A stretch of DNA of 64,000 nt from Tupaia tana (GCA_026018925.1 JAKSZU010000011.1:8638485-8702484), one strand, 5' to 3'. Counted from the stretch's first letter, positions 53,385 through 64,000 are shown. Notes: a model not told the origin generated them from the sequence alone. Numbers and translations are program-made.

Positions 53385-53549
53385 AAATTTTATTTATCTA
53401 TATATATATTATTATTCATACATTAAATCACTATACCTCATTTAGATTGTGATGAAACTTTAGCAAATGGTCCTGAAAAAACTGGGTATCCACCTGCAGA
53501 ATCTGAATCCCTACCTGTCACCATTAACAAAAATCAACTCAAAGTAGAT
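53385..53549. mobile_element. Tiny L1 insertion with inverted 5' part
   Basis: 53385-53457 is the antisense L1 3'-UTR end (ATTATTCATACATTAAATC, as at 4.78 and 55.2 kb). 53462-53549 is ORF2 sequence in sense orientation (GAATCTGAATCCCTACCTGT, INKNQLK). The two parts point in opposite directions, the mark of twin-primed L1 integration. Confidence 0.6.
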
Positions 53550-53621
53550 TTTTTTAATATAAAAAACTCACACATTCTTGACTTCCACTAGGATTTTTCT
53601 TAATAGAAATATTTTACACTT

Positions 53622-53875
53622 AGGGGGACCAGCAGGTGGCATAATGATTATGTCACTGGACTCCCACATGACCAACTACAGTTTGAATCCTGGACCCGGC
53701 AACATGAAACTCACGCCGGGTGCGTGTGCATGCATGCCCAAAATTCCAAGAGGAGAATGGAGGAGAAGGGATTGTGGCATGGCCATTTCCCCTGGGGGGT
53801 GATTTCTTGCTTTCTAGCTCTCTGGTGACCACACATGCCTTATAGTAAAAATATCTCTAAAAGAAAAAATAAATA
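53622..53875 (+). mobile_element. A-type SINE
   Basis: GGGGACCAGCAGGTGGCATA head, GTTTGAATCC box B, AAGAGGAGAATGGAGGAG, ATGCCTTATAGTAAAAATA end. ATATTTTACACTT / ATATTTCACACTT on the flanks. Confidence 0.92.
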
Positions 53876-55165
53876 TTTCACACTTGGGGATTAATGCTCT
53901 CTCATTTTACAGGAGACAATGAGTCATTTTGAAGATTTATCAGTGTCAAACTCACACACAGATTTTGGATTCTGTTGTTACATAGACAAGTCGCAATTTT
54001 GATTCTTCAGAAGAGACGCTTGACTTTCTCCCCAGTGCAGCTGGAGTAAGATCACAGCCTGGGAGACTGGTCTGGGACGAGTTCTGCAGGGCAGAGTCCT
54101 TGGGCCCTCCCAACACCCCCTTGGCTGCCACATCCCAAGTAAGTACAGCCACAGGCTCAGTCTCAGAGCCCTGCAGGCCCCCGAATATGTCTTCCTGCTT
54201 TGACTTCTCCCTAAATTAGATATTTTTGAAAAACAAACATACCATGACTGTTTAAGTCATTCCCATCTGTGTTGAATTGAGCATAACCCATCTCTAAGAA
54301 AAGATGATCCTGCTACCTTCCAGATCCTGCTATAGGAAAAAAAAAAAAAAATGCCATTGGTTCCTAGTTGGAATGGATCTCTGTTAGAAAAGACCGATTA
54401 ATGAGAGGAAAACAAACAGAAGTTTATTAGCATGTGCCTTTTCTATGTATTGGAGACACTCGGAGAATGAGCAGTTCTCAAAGGTGTGGCTTTGAATCCC
54501 AGCTTACAGAGCAGCTGCAACAAAGAACAGTAAACTTCTAGAGCCGTGACAAGACAAAGGAAAAGGACTCTGAGTATCTAAAAGCAACAAACTGGGGAAA
54601 GGTAAATCAAAGCCAGATAAAAGCTAGTTAGTAAAACTTGTTAATGTAGATTGCGGTGGTACCATCTCCAGGATGACAAGAGCTAAAGCTGTCTTCCTGG
54701 TTCATCTTCAGCCTGACTGGTAGAAGGGTGGGCAGAATACCTTTGTCTTTGAAATATATGTCTTGCATTTAGATGACTGGAGGGCAGAAAACTGTTTTGC
54801 CTCTGCTTCTTAATAATCTTCAGCTCAACAATCCTTCACGTTTGGAGGGGGCATACTTTGGTCCCCTGTATTGACTTATTTTTCCACTTTTCTTACCTGA
54901 CTGCTCAAGAGGCACACACTGCTCTCTCCATTTTCTCACCTCTATTACTACTGGCTCCTGTCTCCATCACTCTAAAAACTGCTCTCAACGAAGTTGTTAA
55001 CAACCTCTATTTCACAGATCCAATGGACAGATTTGACCCTCTGTCCTTATCTTACCCTCTCAAAAATATTCATGACAGTTAAGCAGTCTCTCTTAGCTTC
55101 TCTGTCCCTACTTCCTCATTTGGTTGGCTCATCCTCCTCTAATTTATAGACTTCTTTCCTGTAAC
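53876..55165. other. Unassigned stretch
   Basis: 54385-54440 (AGACCGATTAATGAGAGG, AGAAGTTTATTAGCATGTG) resembles 62.69-62.75 kb and may be the same old antisense LTR-like repeat. No gene seen. Confidence 0.35.
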
Positions 55166-55675
55166 TTCTTTTTTTCTTTCTTTTTCTTCATCTTATTATT
55201 TTTATACATTTGATTGCTATATATCATTTGGCTTGTAAAGAGAATTTACTCTATGTGAAATACACCTCATACCAGTCCAACTGAGAATACTATACAAGAT
55301 ACACGAACATAAACCATTACTGTGTCGCATAAATGTCTTGCCTATCTATTTCCTTTCTTTTTCTATTTTTACTCCCTAATTTCCTTCCCTATACTCTTCC
55401 CCTCTCCCACCCTCCTTCCACACTGTCTCCAGTGTCCATAACTATCTTCAATGCTTTTATGTCCTCCAATCTTTCCATCTCTACCATAGAGCACAGAGTC
55501 AGTATATATTAAGTGGAGACATACAATGTCTCTCTTTCATAGCCTGGCTTGTTTCACTCAGCAATAAATCTTCCATATTTGACCACCTTCTATCAAATGC
55601 CAAGGTCTTCTTGTCTCTTTAGTTTTTTTGTTTTTATGGCTGAATAGTATTCCATAGAATATGTGTGCCACATTT

Positions 55676-56868
55676 TTTTCTTTTTTTTTTTTAATGATCA
55701 GTTACTTAATTAGATTCTTGGCAAAAAATTTAGAACACCAATTTGTGAGGCTAAACTCCATTTTTAAGGGCAAATGTGGATCACAGGTAACCCTGAAGCT
55801 GAGGAACAGCCTTGATTTTTGCTAAAATTTACGAGTCCACAGCTTTCTGATCAACCTTGCACTGCTCTGAAATCTCGTATTTCTCCTTCTCTGTGTAGAA
55901 GATCTCACCTTCTTGGTGTCTGGGCTTCTGCAGCTTCTTTTTCTTTTTTTTTGAGAGGTTTTCACTAAAGGGCGCATGCGCTCACCACACAGACAGAGAG
56001 AGACATAGAGACAGAAAGCGAGAAATCACCCCCCAGGGGGGATGGCCACGCCGCAATCCCTTCTCCTCCATTCTCCTCTCGGGATCTTGGGCACGCACGC
56101 ACACGCGCCCGGCATGAGTTCTAAGCCACCAGGTCCGGGATGCGAACCGCAGTCAACTATGTAGGAGTCCAGCGACATAGCCATTACACTAACTGCTAGT
56201 TCCCTGCTGCTTCTTTTTCTTAAAGTAAGCATTGGTAAGGTGTTTTAGGAATTTGACTTTGCTATTATCAATTTTTGTAGAGCTGGCGATGACAAATTTC
56301 TGGTGTGTTCTAAGCAGTAGAACTCAATTGAGGACCAGAGGCCTAGTTACAAATCGCAAGCCACTGCTCAGCTGCTTCGGGAAAACCACTCTCTTGCCTC
56401 TGTGGTGTCCAGTGAGGATGATCAGAATGGTCCCAGGACCGATGCTGGCTTGCAGCTTTCTCACATGCTGACTGAAGGTTTATTTTTGCAGTGGCTCAAC
56501 AGCTTTCGAGGCACATCTTCAGTAGGATGATATCTAGACATTTTGCAAAGTTTAACCACCCGGGTACCACCATTCTTGTCTCCATCAACTGGTTTTGTGA
56601 CAGTCGCAAGAACCTTCTCATTCTTTTTCTTTTCAATCCTGGATTTAGTGGTCGAGTATTTCCTCTTGTTCATGGCCTTCCTGGAATACATGGCAGACCA
56701 GGAGTATCTGCTGATGCCCCAGACGAAGACCAGATTCCAGCTGCAATGGGGCTTCCCCTTTTTGGGCTTTTTAGCCTTAGGGTCACCCTTTTAACCTTGC
56801 CACTGGCACAGCCTTCTTGGCTTCTTCTTAGTATCCTGCTTCACAGCTTTTTCATCTGCCATTTTGTA
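55676..56868 (-). pseudogene. RPL6: Processed pseudogene of ribosomal protein L6
   Basis: RPL6 is a protein of the large ribosomal subunit. On the minus strand the copy runs from ATG at 56862 to a stop at 55730, with no introns and a poly(A) tail (T run at about 55676-55692), so it is a retrocopy. Clear segments: [20 protein letters not shown] and [20 protein letters not shown] (56691-56500), then [14 protein letters not shown] near 56225 and the C-terminal HKLVF just before the stop. The N-terminal part has an in-frame stop and frameshifts, and a SINE interrupts it. Inserted in an antisense L1. Not functional. Confidence 0.93.
55946..56205 (-). mobile_element. Young A-type SINE inside the RPL6 pseudogene
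   Basis: GAGAGGTTTTCACTAAAGGG, CpG-rich body, GGGATGCGAACCGCAGTC, TTACACTAACTGCTAGTTCC. Target duplication CTTCTTTTTCTT at 55934-55945 and 56210-56221. Confidence 0.95.
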
Positions 56869-57424
56869 TAGTGGGAAAGAACTAAACTCGCTGTGCCATA
56901 CTTTTTCAATCCGTTTATCTGTTCATGGACATTTGGGTTGGTTCCACGTCTTAGCAATCATGAATAATGCCACAATAAACACTGATGTGCAAGCATTTTT
57001 CCAACTGAGCATTCTCTTGTCCTTTGGGGAGATACCCAAGAGTGAAATTGCTGGATCATATGGTAGTTCTATCTGTAGGTCTTTGAGGAAGGTCCATATT
57101 GTTTTCCGCCATGGCTGGACCAATTTATATTCCCAACAGTGTAAGAGAGTTCCCCCTTCACCACAACCTGGTCAACACTTACCATTTTTTGTCGTTTTAA
57201 CCTTTCCCTTCTGACAGGGGTTAGGTGGTTTCTCATTGTGATTTTAATCTGCACCTGCCTGTGATGAGGGACGTTGAGCTTTTCTTTATCTCCTTTGATT
57301 TCTATACTCTCCGGATGATTTCTTCAGTGCTCATGGTTGAAATCATCTGTGTGCTGATAATGCCAAATCAGATCTTTTCATTGCAGATAAGTCCTTTGAG
57401 ATCTATATTTTATTTTAATTAACT

Positions 57425-57665
57425 AGTCAGTTTTAATTTCCAAAGGGCATATGTGCTTTCCAGAGAGAGACAGATAGAGAGAAGAAGAATTCCCGAACAG
57501 GCTATGGTCATGCTGCAATTCCTTCTCCTTCTATCCATTCTGTTAGGATTTGGGAAACACACATACATGAAGGAAGTGTATTTTTCAAGTTTCCAAGGCT
57601 GGAACATAAACCATAGTTGTCCATGTGGGGTCTGGCTCCCTTAACCAGTAGGCCATGGGGCAGGC
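57425..57665 (-). mobile_element. B-type SINE
   Basis: GTTTTAATTTCCAAAGGGC, CCATTCTGTTAGGATTTGG, GTCCATGTGGGGTCTGGC, CCCTTAACCAGTAGGCCATG. Confidence 0.8.
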
Positions 57666-57797
57666 TTCCTTCAGACTTGATTGTCTACTTCTTTGTAATC
57701 TCTGTTTCAATCCATCACAAAATAAAACCTTGCATCCCTGCAAAAAGCAACTTATCTTCTGTTTTGATTATTTTTATCAATGATATAAAACACATGA

Positions 57798-57992
57798 GCT
57801 AGAAATGAGAGAAAAGCACCCTTGATAGGATCTTGTCATGCTACGATCCCATCTCCTCAGATCTTGAGTACATGTGTATATGCCAAGAGTGTTTTCAGAC
57901 CAGCCCAGGGATCTGAACCCATAGTCAACCAAGTGGCTTCCAGCTCTGTAGTGCAATTTGCTACCAACTGTGTCACCAGACTGGGCCAACAA
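57798..57992 (-). mobile_element. Old divergent tRNA-derived SINE
   Basis: GTCATGCTACGATCCCATCT, GGGATCTGAACCCATAGTC, TGTGTCACCAGACTGGGCC, clearly SINE-like but far from the A and B types. Confidence 0.6.
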
Positions 57993-58269
57993 ATACATTT
58001 GTAAATGACATTGGATTCCACCTATACCAAGCCAAAAACATTTCTTTGAGTCCTTCCCTACACTACCTGGAAAATCAAGTCCACTGGCAAATTTTATAGA
58101 TTCTACTTCAAAATATATTTCATATCTATCCATTTATCTCTACCTCCACTGTACCCCCTGGTCCAAGACAGGTCTTTCCAGTTCCATCCTGCCCTTTTCC
58201 ATCCATTCTCCTTATAATTGCGTGAGTGATCTTAAGTAACTTAGAGTGGAATATTCCATCTGCTTAAAA

Positions 58270-58640
58270 ACTTCCTGTCTTAGTCCATTGGAAATACTCA
58301 AACAAAATACTTTATACTGGGTAATTTATAACCCAGAACAGAAATGTATTACTCATGGTTCTGGAGGCTGGGAAGTCCAAGATCAAGGCACCAACAAATT
58401 CAGTAACTAGTGAGGACCTGATCTTTATAGATAACGTATTCAATGTATCCTTACATGGTGAAAGGAGCAAACAAGCTTCCTCAGGTCTTTTTTCATAAGA
58501 CCACTAATTTCATTCATGATGGCTCTACCCTGCAGACATAATTACATCTCAAAGGCCTCACTTATGAATACTATTGCATTGGGAATTAGGTATCAACCTA
58601 TGAATTTGGGGAACACCAAATTCAAGCCATAACACTTTCC
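58270..58640. repeat. Ancient interspersed repeat, class not assigned
   Basis: TGTCTTAGTCCATT, CTGGGTAATTTATAACCC, GGTTCTGGAGGCTGGGAAGT and CTCAAAGGCCTCACTTATGA, a pattern very common in mammalian genomes. Confidence 0.6.
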
Positions 58641-59615
58641 TTTACACTGACAATAAAAATTCAGCCCCTAACAATCGCTCCCACTTAGTTTTCATTGCAT
58701 CCCATACCATACCGCTCTCCCTTATCCCTCTAGGCTGTGTCTCTATGCTTGCTCACTTCCTTGATTTCTTGACTCTTTTTTTCATCTAGAGACATAAATG
58801 AAGACCAACCAAATGAGATCAAGCCAGGCTCTATGTTTATAGCTAGATGTAAGCAAGAATGTAAGCCACTATCACATATCAAAGGCAGGCAGAGGAATGA
58901 TAAAGCTTTCCAGGGAAACAAAAGGCAGGCTTTAGGTGTGCCTCAGTTGGAGGCTGTTAGCATGGGGATGCTGGAGGCAGGTGCACATGACACGGAGCAT
59001 TCTAGGCATAGGTTAGGGGAGCATGTTTGGCTTGCTCTGGCTGGCCCTACGCAGGAAGCAGAAAGAAATTTAAGGACACTGTCAGTTATAAACAAGTCCT
59101 GCCCATTTGAGGCTGATATGTTTTGCCTTTTGGGATCATTTGTTAGAGACAGAAAGTGGTTAGGCTTCCCTTTAGTCTAACAGTAGCAGGCCAGCTTCGT
59201 TGGTTTCTATAGATAACGGGTTGGTTTCCTGGGCTAATTACTGCAGATTGTGGCTCAGAGTTCTATTTTTACATATGGTCTGGCCATTGTCCATTGTTAT
59301 TCCATGTCTCACACCTCAAGACCTTTGCCCACCTTGCTTTCCCTGGTGTAACTCTTTTCTCTCCTTGTTCACATCTTGCTTTTTTATCCTTTAGGTCTCA
59401 ACTTCAATGTCACCTTCTCAGAGAGCTCTTGCCAGACCAACTTATCCAAAAAGAGGCCCCTTGTTTGATTCTCTACTTATCCCCCATATTGTCATTTTAT
59501 TTGTAAGAATTACCTAAATTTGTAATTATTTCATTTATCTGTTTATTTTATTGACTGTTTAGTCCATCTTCTTGATTGGAATCAAAGAAATCAGAATCTA
59601 CCACCCCAGTAAGAT
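58641..59615. other. Unassigned stretch
   Basis: Open for 115 codons at 58833-59180 without recognisable domains. Confidence 0.35.
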
Positions 59616-60095
59616 GGCACTTTGGCACCAGAATTATTCTGGCAATGGAGAATCAACAAAGGCAGGAAGAGTTCTCTGCTCTCCCTATATATGCCCAAAA
59701 GTAGGATTTAAATCTCCCTCTTAAAGAAAGTGACCCTCCTCTATAAAGAGAGAAGAATGACTTTCATTATCAAAGAGTTGACACCAAGTTACATTCGCAT
59801 AACCAGACAAGACATTACTAAAATAGCCCTTATCTTTCTTCAGTTTGCCCACTTATTTCCTAGTTAATCCCCTACAGTGTATTGGCTCTTAATGTCCAAA
59901 CCCTTTTCCCTTTGTCAAAAAAGATATGCATGCCCCCAAGTGTAACACTCTGTTTTGATTTTATTTTATTTTTTCTGTGAATTGCCATGGGCATAGGTAT
60001 TAATAAAACTTGTGTTTCTTTTTTCCTGTTATTCTGTCTTTTGTTAATTTGTTTCACTAACCCTCATGAAAATAACATAAAGAGGGCAGAGGAAA
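59616..60095 (+). repeat. Possible old LTR
   Basis: AATAAA at 60002-60007 followed by TGTTATTCTGTCTTTTGTTA and TTCACTAACCCTC, as in the 3' part of several old mammalian LTRs. Left boundary unknown. Confidence 0.4.
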
Positions 60096-60239
60096 AACTC
60101 TTCCCTGACAAAATATAAGGAGTTTCTAACGAACAGTGATTGTTGGGGAGTCAGAGAAAATGTGGAAGACAAGCTAGAGAAGGGAGGCAAGAGACTGATC
60201 ACAGCGAAGCTTGTATGTCCTGTGCAGGTGTGACCCGTA
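60096..60239. other. Unassigned spacer
   Basis: Nothing recognised. Confidence 0.3.
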
Positions 60240-60370
60240 CCTTGGAGAGTCAGTGTCTCTCAAAATGTGACCTACGTAGGCTGCCTGCATCGGAACCATC
60301 CAACTAAATTCTGTTTGCAATGCAGTGTGCTATATCCTTCTACATCCACTAAGTCTGATTCTTAGGACAA
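60240..60370 (+). repeat. Possible MER5-like (hAT-derived) fragment
   Basis: CAGTGTCTCTCAAAATGTGA, CATCGGAACCATCC and CTAAGTCTGATTCTTAGGA follow the MER5 pattern loosely. Confidence 0.4.
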
Positions 60371-60455
60371 TGGAGAGCCATCAATGCCATTTAAAATGAG
60401 ATGACCAAGTTTAGAGGAGAACTTTAGATCAACCTCATCCTTAGTAAAGAAAGTA

Positions 60456-60716
60456 GTGGGGCCAGCAGGTGGCATGGTAGTTAAGGTGCTGAACTCCCTC
60501 ATGGCCTATTGTAGTTCGAATCCCAGACCTGGTGGCTTGAAAAAAATCACACTAGGTGCCCGTATGTGTGTGCCCAAAATCCCAAGAGGAGAAGGGGTTG
60601 CAGCATGGCCATCCTCCCTGGGGGTGATTTCTCACTTTCCCACTCTCTGTATCTCTCCAGTGCGTGCACACATCTTAAGGCAAAAACCTAAAACAAAAAG
60701 GAAAAAAAAAAAGTAA
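60456..60716 (+). mobile_element. A-type SINE
   Basis: GGGGCCAGCAGGTGGCATGG head, box B GTTCGAATCC, AAATCCCAAGAGGAGAAGG, end CACATCTTAAGGCAAAAACC and A-rich tail. Confidence 0.92.
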
Positions 60717-62476
60717 TTGTAAAGGTTCTGACCAGAGGGAGCAGGCTGTAAATTGTCCTACAAGGGGAGAAAAAAATCCGAGGGAAAAAGAATCTCTTAA
60801 ACAATATTAACACTGTCAAGAAGGGCTTCCTTTAGACAGGAGTTTAGTTTGTTTTGATTAAAGGTTATCACTTAGCTTTCTATATTCATTTGAAATTCTT
60901 AGCACAAATTACCTTTGACCTCGGCTTAACACGTAACAACTTCTCTGCCCTAGAGAAGACAATTTTGGGTCGCCTTCCCTTTATTTATTTTTATTTCTTT
61001 TTTGATTTGGGAGATTTTCTGTCCATCTAACCTAGAAAAGAACCTTTCTGTGAAGCTAAAGGAGTTAAGTCCTCACACTTTTTTCTACCCACTATCAGTC
61101 TGGCCTGCCTTTTGTGCAAGAGTGAAAGCGCAGGGTTCTCAGAAAATCTGGTCATTTTATCTTTAACCAGCAAAACAAAAATGTATTCATTTATTAAACA
61201 AAGACTTTTCTGAACTTCTGCCAAGTGGTATATTCACCCAGCACTGAGAATATAATGGAGGGGACTCCTGCTCCAAAATAATTGCAGAGTGATTTGCTGG
61301 AAGGAGTTGTCAATAGTGCGCTCTGTAAAAGACCATCAGGAAAAGGCATTGAATGAGTAAATCTAGCTTATTAGTAGTATCTCTGTAAGGGGGAGCCCCA
61401 GATCGGAAAGCACTTGCCTGTAACGTTTACTAACTCCAAAGAACACACCAGACAGAGGTTCAGCAGGGAAAGACATGAATCTACTTACTAGGATAGGGCC
61501 GCCCGACAGAGAATGGTCCATGCCACAATGAGCATGTTCTCAAGCTCCGTGTGTTAAAGATCAAAGAGTACCTATGTCACCTGTAAGATCAGCACAGACT
61601 CCCTGTCTCCAAGCCAGGAATCTGGTCCCTATGTCCATTGTTTAAAGATGACAATAAAAGGTCAGATTATTGATTAGCAGAATTGCCAGAGCTTATACAT
61701 TAATTTAGTGCCTATGATCCAGGGATGGTGACATGGGAGAGGCACACACACCTCCAGAACAGCCACAAGCCAATTCCACAAGCTAAAGGAATGGTCATGG
61801 GATGTTCACGAGGTCCAGCCGCACCAGCAGCCGGGTCTCAGGGAGGTGGGCTAAAGAGGAAGTGGGGAGGAGAGTTCAAAGTATGGAGCCTACCCTCATC
61901 TGAAAATGAACAAATAGGCGAGGATTGGCAGGGTGTTACGATTTGGACCATGTAGTCTTAAGGCGACTCTCACAAAGCAAAGAACTGGTTGAGTTCGAGC
62001 AGAGCTGTGGGTTGGTATGAACGGCAAAGGGAAGGATTTGAAGTAAGTCTCAATGAGCAAACTGTTACTGCAGATAAGTACATCAACACACTGTGAAGTC
62101 GGTTCTCAGTGTTATCTTACAAAAACAGTTATTTCCTAGGTCATTCTTGTTTGGCCTCTGTATTGTTTACTATAAACCTAAGAAAATAGGCTTGGTCCCA
62201 GTATTATTTAGCACAGGCAGAAGAAATTAGCTTGATTATAACTGTCTTAATAAAGTAAATCAGAAAAATATCCAAACAGTATGATGGAGACAAATCTGAC
62301 GTGTACCTGAAGACGTGGCAGATTAAAGCAGCGGCCCCGTTTCTCACCCCACCTGCGTCTACACCATTTTCCATATACACTTGCAGTACCCGGTGCTGAG
62401 TGCAGGCACAATCCCCCACCTCTGTGCCTGGCCATGCTACTTATTTTTGCCATTAGAGATAAGCAGTGAGCAGATC
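60717..62476. other. Unassigned stretch with one shared repeat
   Basis: 60865-60925 is similar to 63107-63167. Otherwise nothing recognised over 1.7 kb. 61400-62150 could be an old LTR, not demonstrable by eye. Confidence 0.35.
60865..60925. repeat. Dispersed repeat, copy 1
   Basis: TATCACTTAGCTTTCTATAT through CTTAGCACAAATTACC. The second copy is at 63107-63167 in the same orientation with about nine differences. Confidence 0.7.
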
Positions 62477-62478
62477 TA

Positions 62479-62558
62479 CTGGGTTGTCAGGAAAGTCATG
62501 CATTCTTGCATTAAAAAAAGAAACAGGAAAATGCATCTTGACTTTGCCAATGACCTAA
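62479..62558. mobile_element. Mariner-like 80-bp palindromic MITE
   Basis: CTGGGTTGTCAGGAAAGTCA at left, GACTTTGCCAATGACCTAA at right, TA at 62477-62478 and 62559-62560. Confidence 0.75.
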
Positions 62559-62659
62559 TAGTTTAAATAGCATCTTGAGATGATCCTGTATGGTTGGGTT
62601 TGCACTGGTAGAGGAAGACTAGCAGTCATCTTTACCTCTCTTAAATGTTATCTGGGCTC

Positions 62660-63060
62660 TTCAAGCTGAATCTAGGAACCAAATTAATACAAGGCAGATT
62701 AACAAAAGAAAAACATACAGGTTTTATTAATTTTACATGTGCATGGGGATCTCTATAAGAGTGTTAAATCCAAAAAAGTAACCAAATTACACCAGGCACT
62801 TGTGCTTGCATGCCCAAAATCCTGAGAGGAAAGTGGAGGAGAAGGGATTGTGCCATGGCCATCCCCCCAGGAAGTAATTTCTCACTTTCTCTCTCTCTCT
62901 TCCCCCTTGAAAGAGCACAAGCACCCTATAGCAAACAAACAAAAGGATAAATTTGTGAAGAAATGATGGGATAAAGGGGTCCCTAGACTAGGGTAGTAAA
63001 TTCTAGGGAAATCACAAAGGGATATATGGGGGCATTTGAAGCTATTTCAGGGAGTTTTCT
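62660..63060 (-). repeat. Possible old antisense LTR-like repeat, split by a SINE
   Basis: CAGATTAACAAAAGAAAAAC, CAGGTTTTATTAATTTTACA and later GGGTAGTAAATTCTAGGG. A similar part is at 54.39 kb. Family not assigned. Confidence 0.35.
62786..62945 (+). mobile_element. 5'-truncated A-type SINE
   Basis: Starts in the body (TTACACCAGGCACTTGTGC), with no head or box B. GAGAGGAAAGTGGAGGAG, CT-rich segment and GCACCCTATAGCAAACAAAC follow. Confidence 0.88.
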
Positions 63061-63106
63061 TATTTGGCTTATTTGGGTTCTTTTTTTTTTTTTTTTTTTT
63101 TTTTGA

Positions 63107-63167
63107 GTTTATCACTGGCTTTCTATATTCATTTGAAACGCTTAGCACAAATTAACTCTCACCTCTG
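63107..63167. repeat. Dispersed repeat, copy 2
   Basis: TATCACTGGCTTTCTATATT through GCTTAGCACAAATTAACT. See copy 1 at 60865-60925. Preceded by a T run at 63081-63104. Confidence 0.7.
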
Positions 63168-63886
63168 TTCGACAAATGATTGCAGTCCCAATTATCAGTC
63201 TTCTGTGGTAAAAGCTGTTTTCTCACACTGGCATGTGAAGACAACCCTCCAGGAGTCTTTATAGCTTACTGCATGTAAGAAAGATGGTCAAATGGCCTTT
63301 TCTGCAGTTGTAATTCCTTAGGTGGTTTCAGCTGGAAATAATCAATAAGCCAATTCAGCATATTTGGGGATTGTTTATCCTAAACTCCATCACACTTATG
63401 ACAGTGCCAATGGAAAAGCATGCCCAGACTTGCCTGCTCAGAGGAGGAGAAGCACATGGGCTGGAACTGCTCTAACTATGGTTCCCCACCGACCCAGCCA
63501 AGAGCAGAGTCTCGAGCCAAGTCATGAATGACTGAGCCCAGAAATGTGCCAGTTATGCCCTGTCCAGAACAGCTGAACCTTGCACATGCTCAAGAAATGC
63601 CCAATGTTACTGTACGCTGCTAAGATGTTGTAGCTGTTGCTATATTCAAAGAGGCAACCAAAGAGGCTTCCAGAAGGAAAGGATACACAAGTTGAGAACT
63701 GAGGTTTGAGCAAGGGACATTCAGGGAAGAGGCCAGACTGAGAGGGAACAGCCTGTGCAAAGATGCGGACATGAGAAAGCAGCTCCCGGAGCATTCAGGG
63801 ATCTGCGAGCGAGAGACTAGAACTCAATGTGGAGAGGAGGGAGTTGAAGCTGAAGGCCAGCAGAGAGCCTTAAAAGTCTCAGTAAT
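63168..63886. other. Unassigned stretch
   Basis: No gene or recognised repeat. A 90-codon minus-strand frame (63794-63522) has no recognisable domain. Confidence 0.35.
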
Positions 63887-64000
63887 GGGGACCAGCAGTT
63901 AGCGTAATGGCTATGTCGCTGGACTCCCACGTAGTCGACCGCGGTTCGAGTCCCGGACCCGGCGGCTTAAACTCACGCCGGGCGCGTGTGCGTGCGTGCC
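63887..64000 (+). mobile_element. Youngest-looking A-type SINE, cut by the window end
   Basis: GGGGACCAGCAGTTAGCGTA head. Box A-like TAGCGTAATGGC at 63900-63911 and a perfect box B GGTTCGAGTCC at 63943-63953. About sixteen CpGs are intact in 114 bp, so it is little decayed. Confidence 0.95.

Larger units (their letters stand above)
55166..57400 (-). mobile_element. L1 fragment (3' UTR to ORF2 C-terminus), split by an RPL6 retropseudogene
   Basis: Left part 55166-55675 has the same 3' UTR as the 4.8-kb L1, ending in TGGCTGAATAGTATTCCATA (complement of the ORF2 C-terminus). The right part from about 56885 continues with TTTTTCAATCCGTTTATC and reaches ORF2 residues such as [19 protein letters not shown] (minus strand, about 57000-57060). 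Confidence 0.85.

Noticed and set aside
55676..56868. A functional RPL6 gene
   Set aside because: Intronless, poly(A)-tailed, with stops and frameshifts, and interrupted by a SINE.
56491..56871. 126-codon plus-strand frame
   Set aside because: It is the antisense of the RPL6 retropseudogene.
63943..63953. Perfect Pol III box B suggesting a tRNA gene here and at 35.8 and 48.8 kb
   Set aside because: The tRNA-like heads continue into the SINE body, and I see no cloverleaf acceptor stem pairing. They are SINE promoters, not tRNA genes.

Overview
This window is repeat-dense, intergenic or intronic DNA from a placental mammal. I find no intact host protein-coding gene and no functional RNA gene. 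It carries LINE-1 (L1) copies, MIR-like fragments, microsatellites, a ribosomal-protein retropseudogene, an endogenous retrovirus and about 60 copies of tRNA-derived SINEs. Those SINEs have a tRNA-like head with a Pol III box B, a body, a CT-rich segment and an A-rich tail. They are not Alu, B1/B2, carnivore CAN or equine ERE elements. Two old SINEs (about 36.3 and 45.7 kb) join a tRNA-like head to a 7SL/Alu-like body. That points weakly to Euarchontoglires outside primates and rodents. A colugo would fit, but this is inference and needs a repeat-library search.

I use three SINE labels. A-type has the head 'ggGACCAGCAG..GCATAATGG', a full body and the tail end 'CCCTATAGCAAAAA'. B-type has the head 'CCTAGTGGTTAAG', the body word 'ACAGGATGGAGAAATGGAG' and the end 'CTCTGGCAATTAAAA'. 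Short type has the A-type head joined directly to the CT-rich segment, without the middle body. Youngest are CpG-rich A-type copies (15.7, 38.2, 41.3, 56.0 and 63.9 kb), often with clear target duplications and nested inside older elements.

Layout. 0-10 kb: SINE clusters, two kinds of short palindromic DNA transposon (MITE), an L1 3' end, and a repeat-poor block (8.15-9.08 kb). 10.7-13.8 kb: an L1 with tandem 5'-UTR monomers, decayed ORF1 and partial ORF2. 14-19 kb: SINEs, one with an 80-bp fold-back palindrome, and a pentanucleotide tract. 19.588-25.387 kb: a 5.8-kb betaretrovirus-like provirus with near-identical 1.18-kb LTRs and a 6-bp target duplication. Its interior is short, without recognisable pol, and holds broken gag and env relics. 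Its leader has a duplicated primer-binding site and four tandem stem-loops whose pairing is kept by compensatory changes. 26-36 kb: L1 pieces and SINEs. 36-46 kb: repeat-poor blocks and SINEs. 46-58 kb: antisense L1s, an old solo LTR (49.2-50.15 kb), an L1 rearrangement that looks like twin priming (53.4 kb), and an antisense RPL6 retropseudogene inserted in an L1 and itself hit by a young SINE. 58-64 kb: old repeats and LTR remnants, ending in a young SINE cut by the window edge.

Nothing here forms an operon or pathway. The functional logic is that of mobile elements: L1 supplies reverse transcriptase for SINEs and the RPL6 copy, and the provirus keeps cis-acting signals while lacking its own enzymes.
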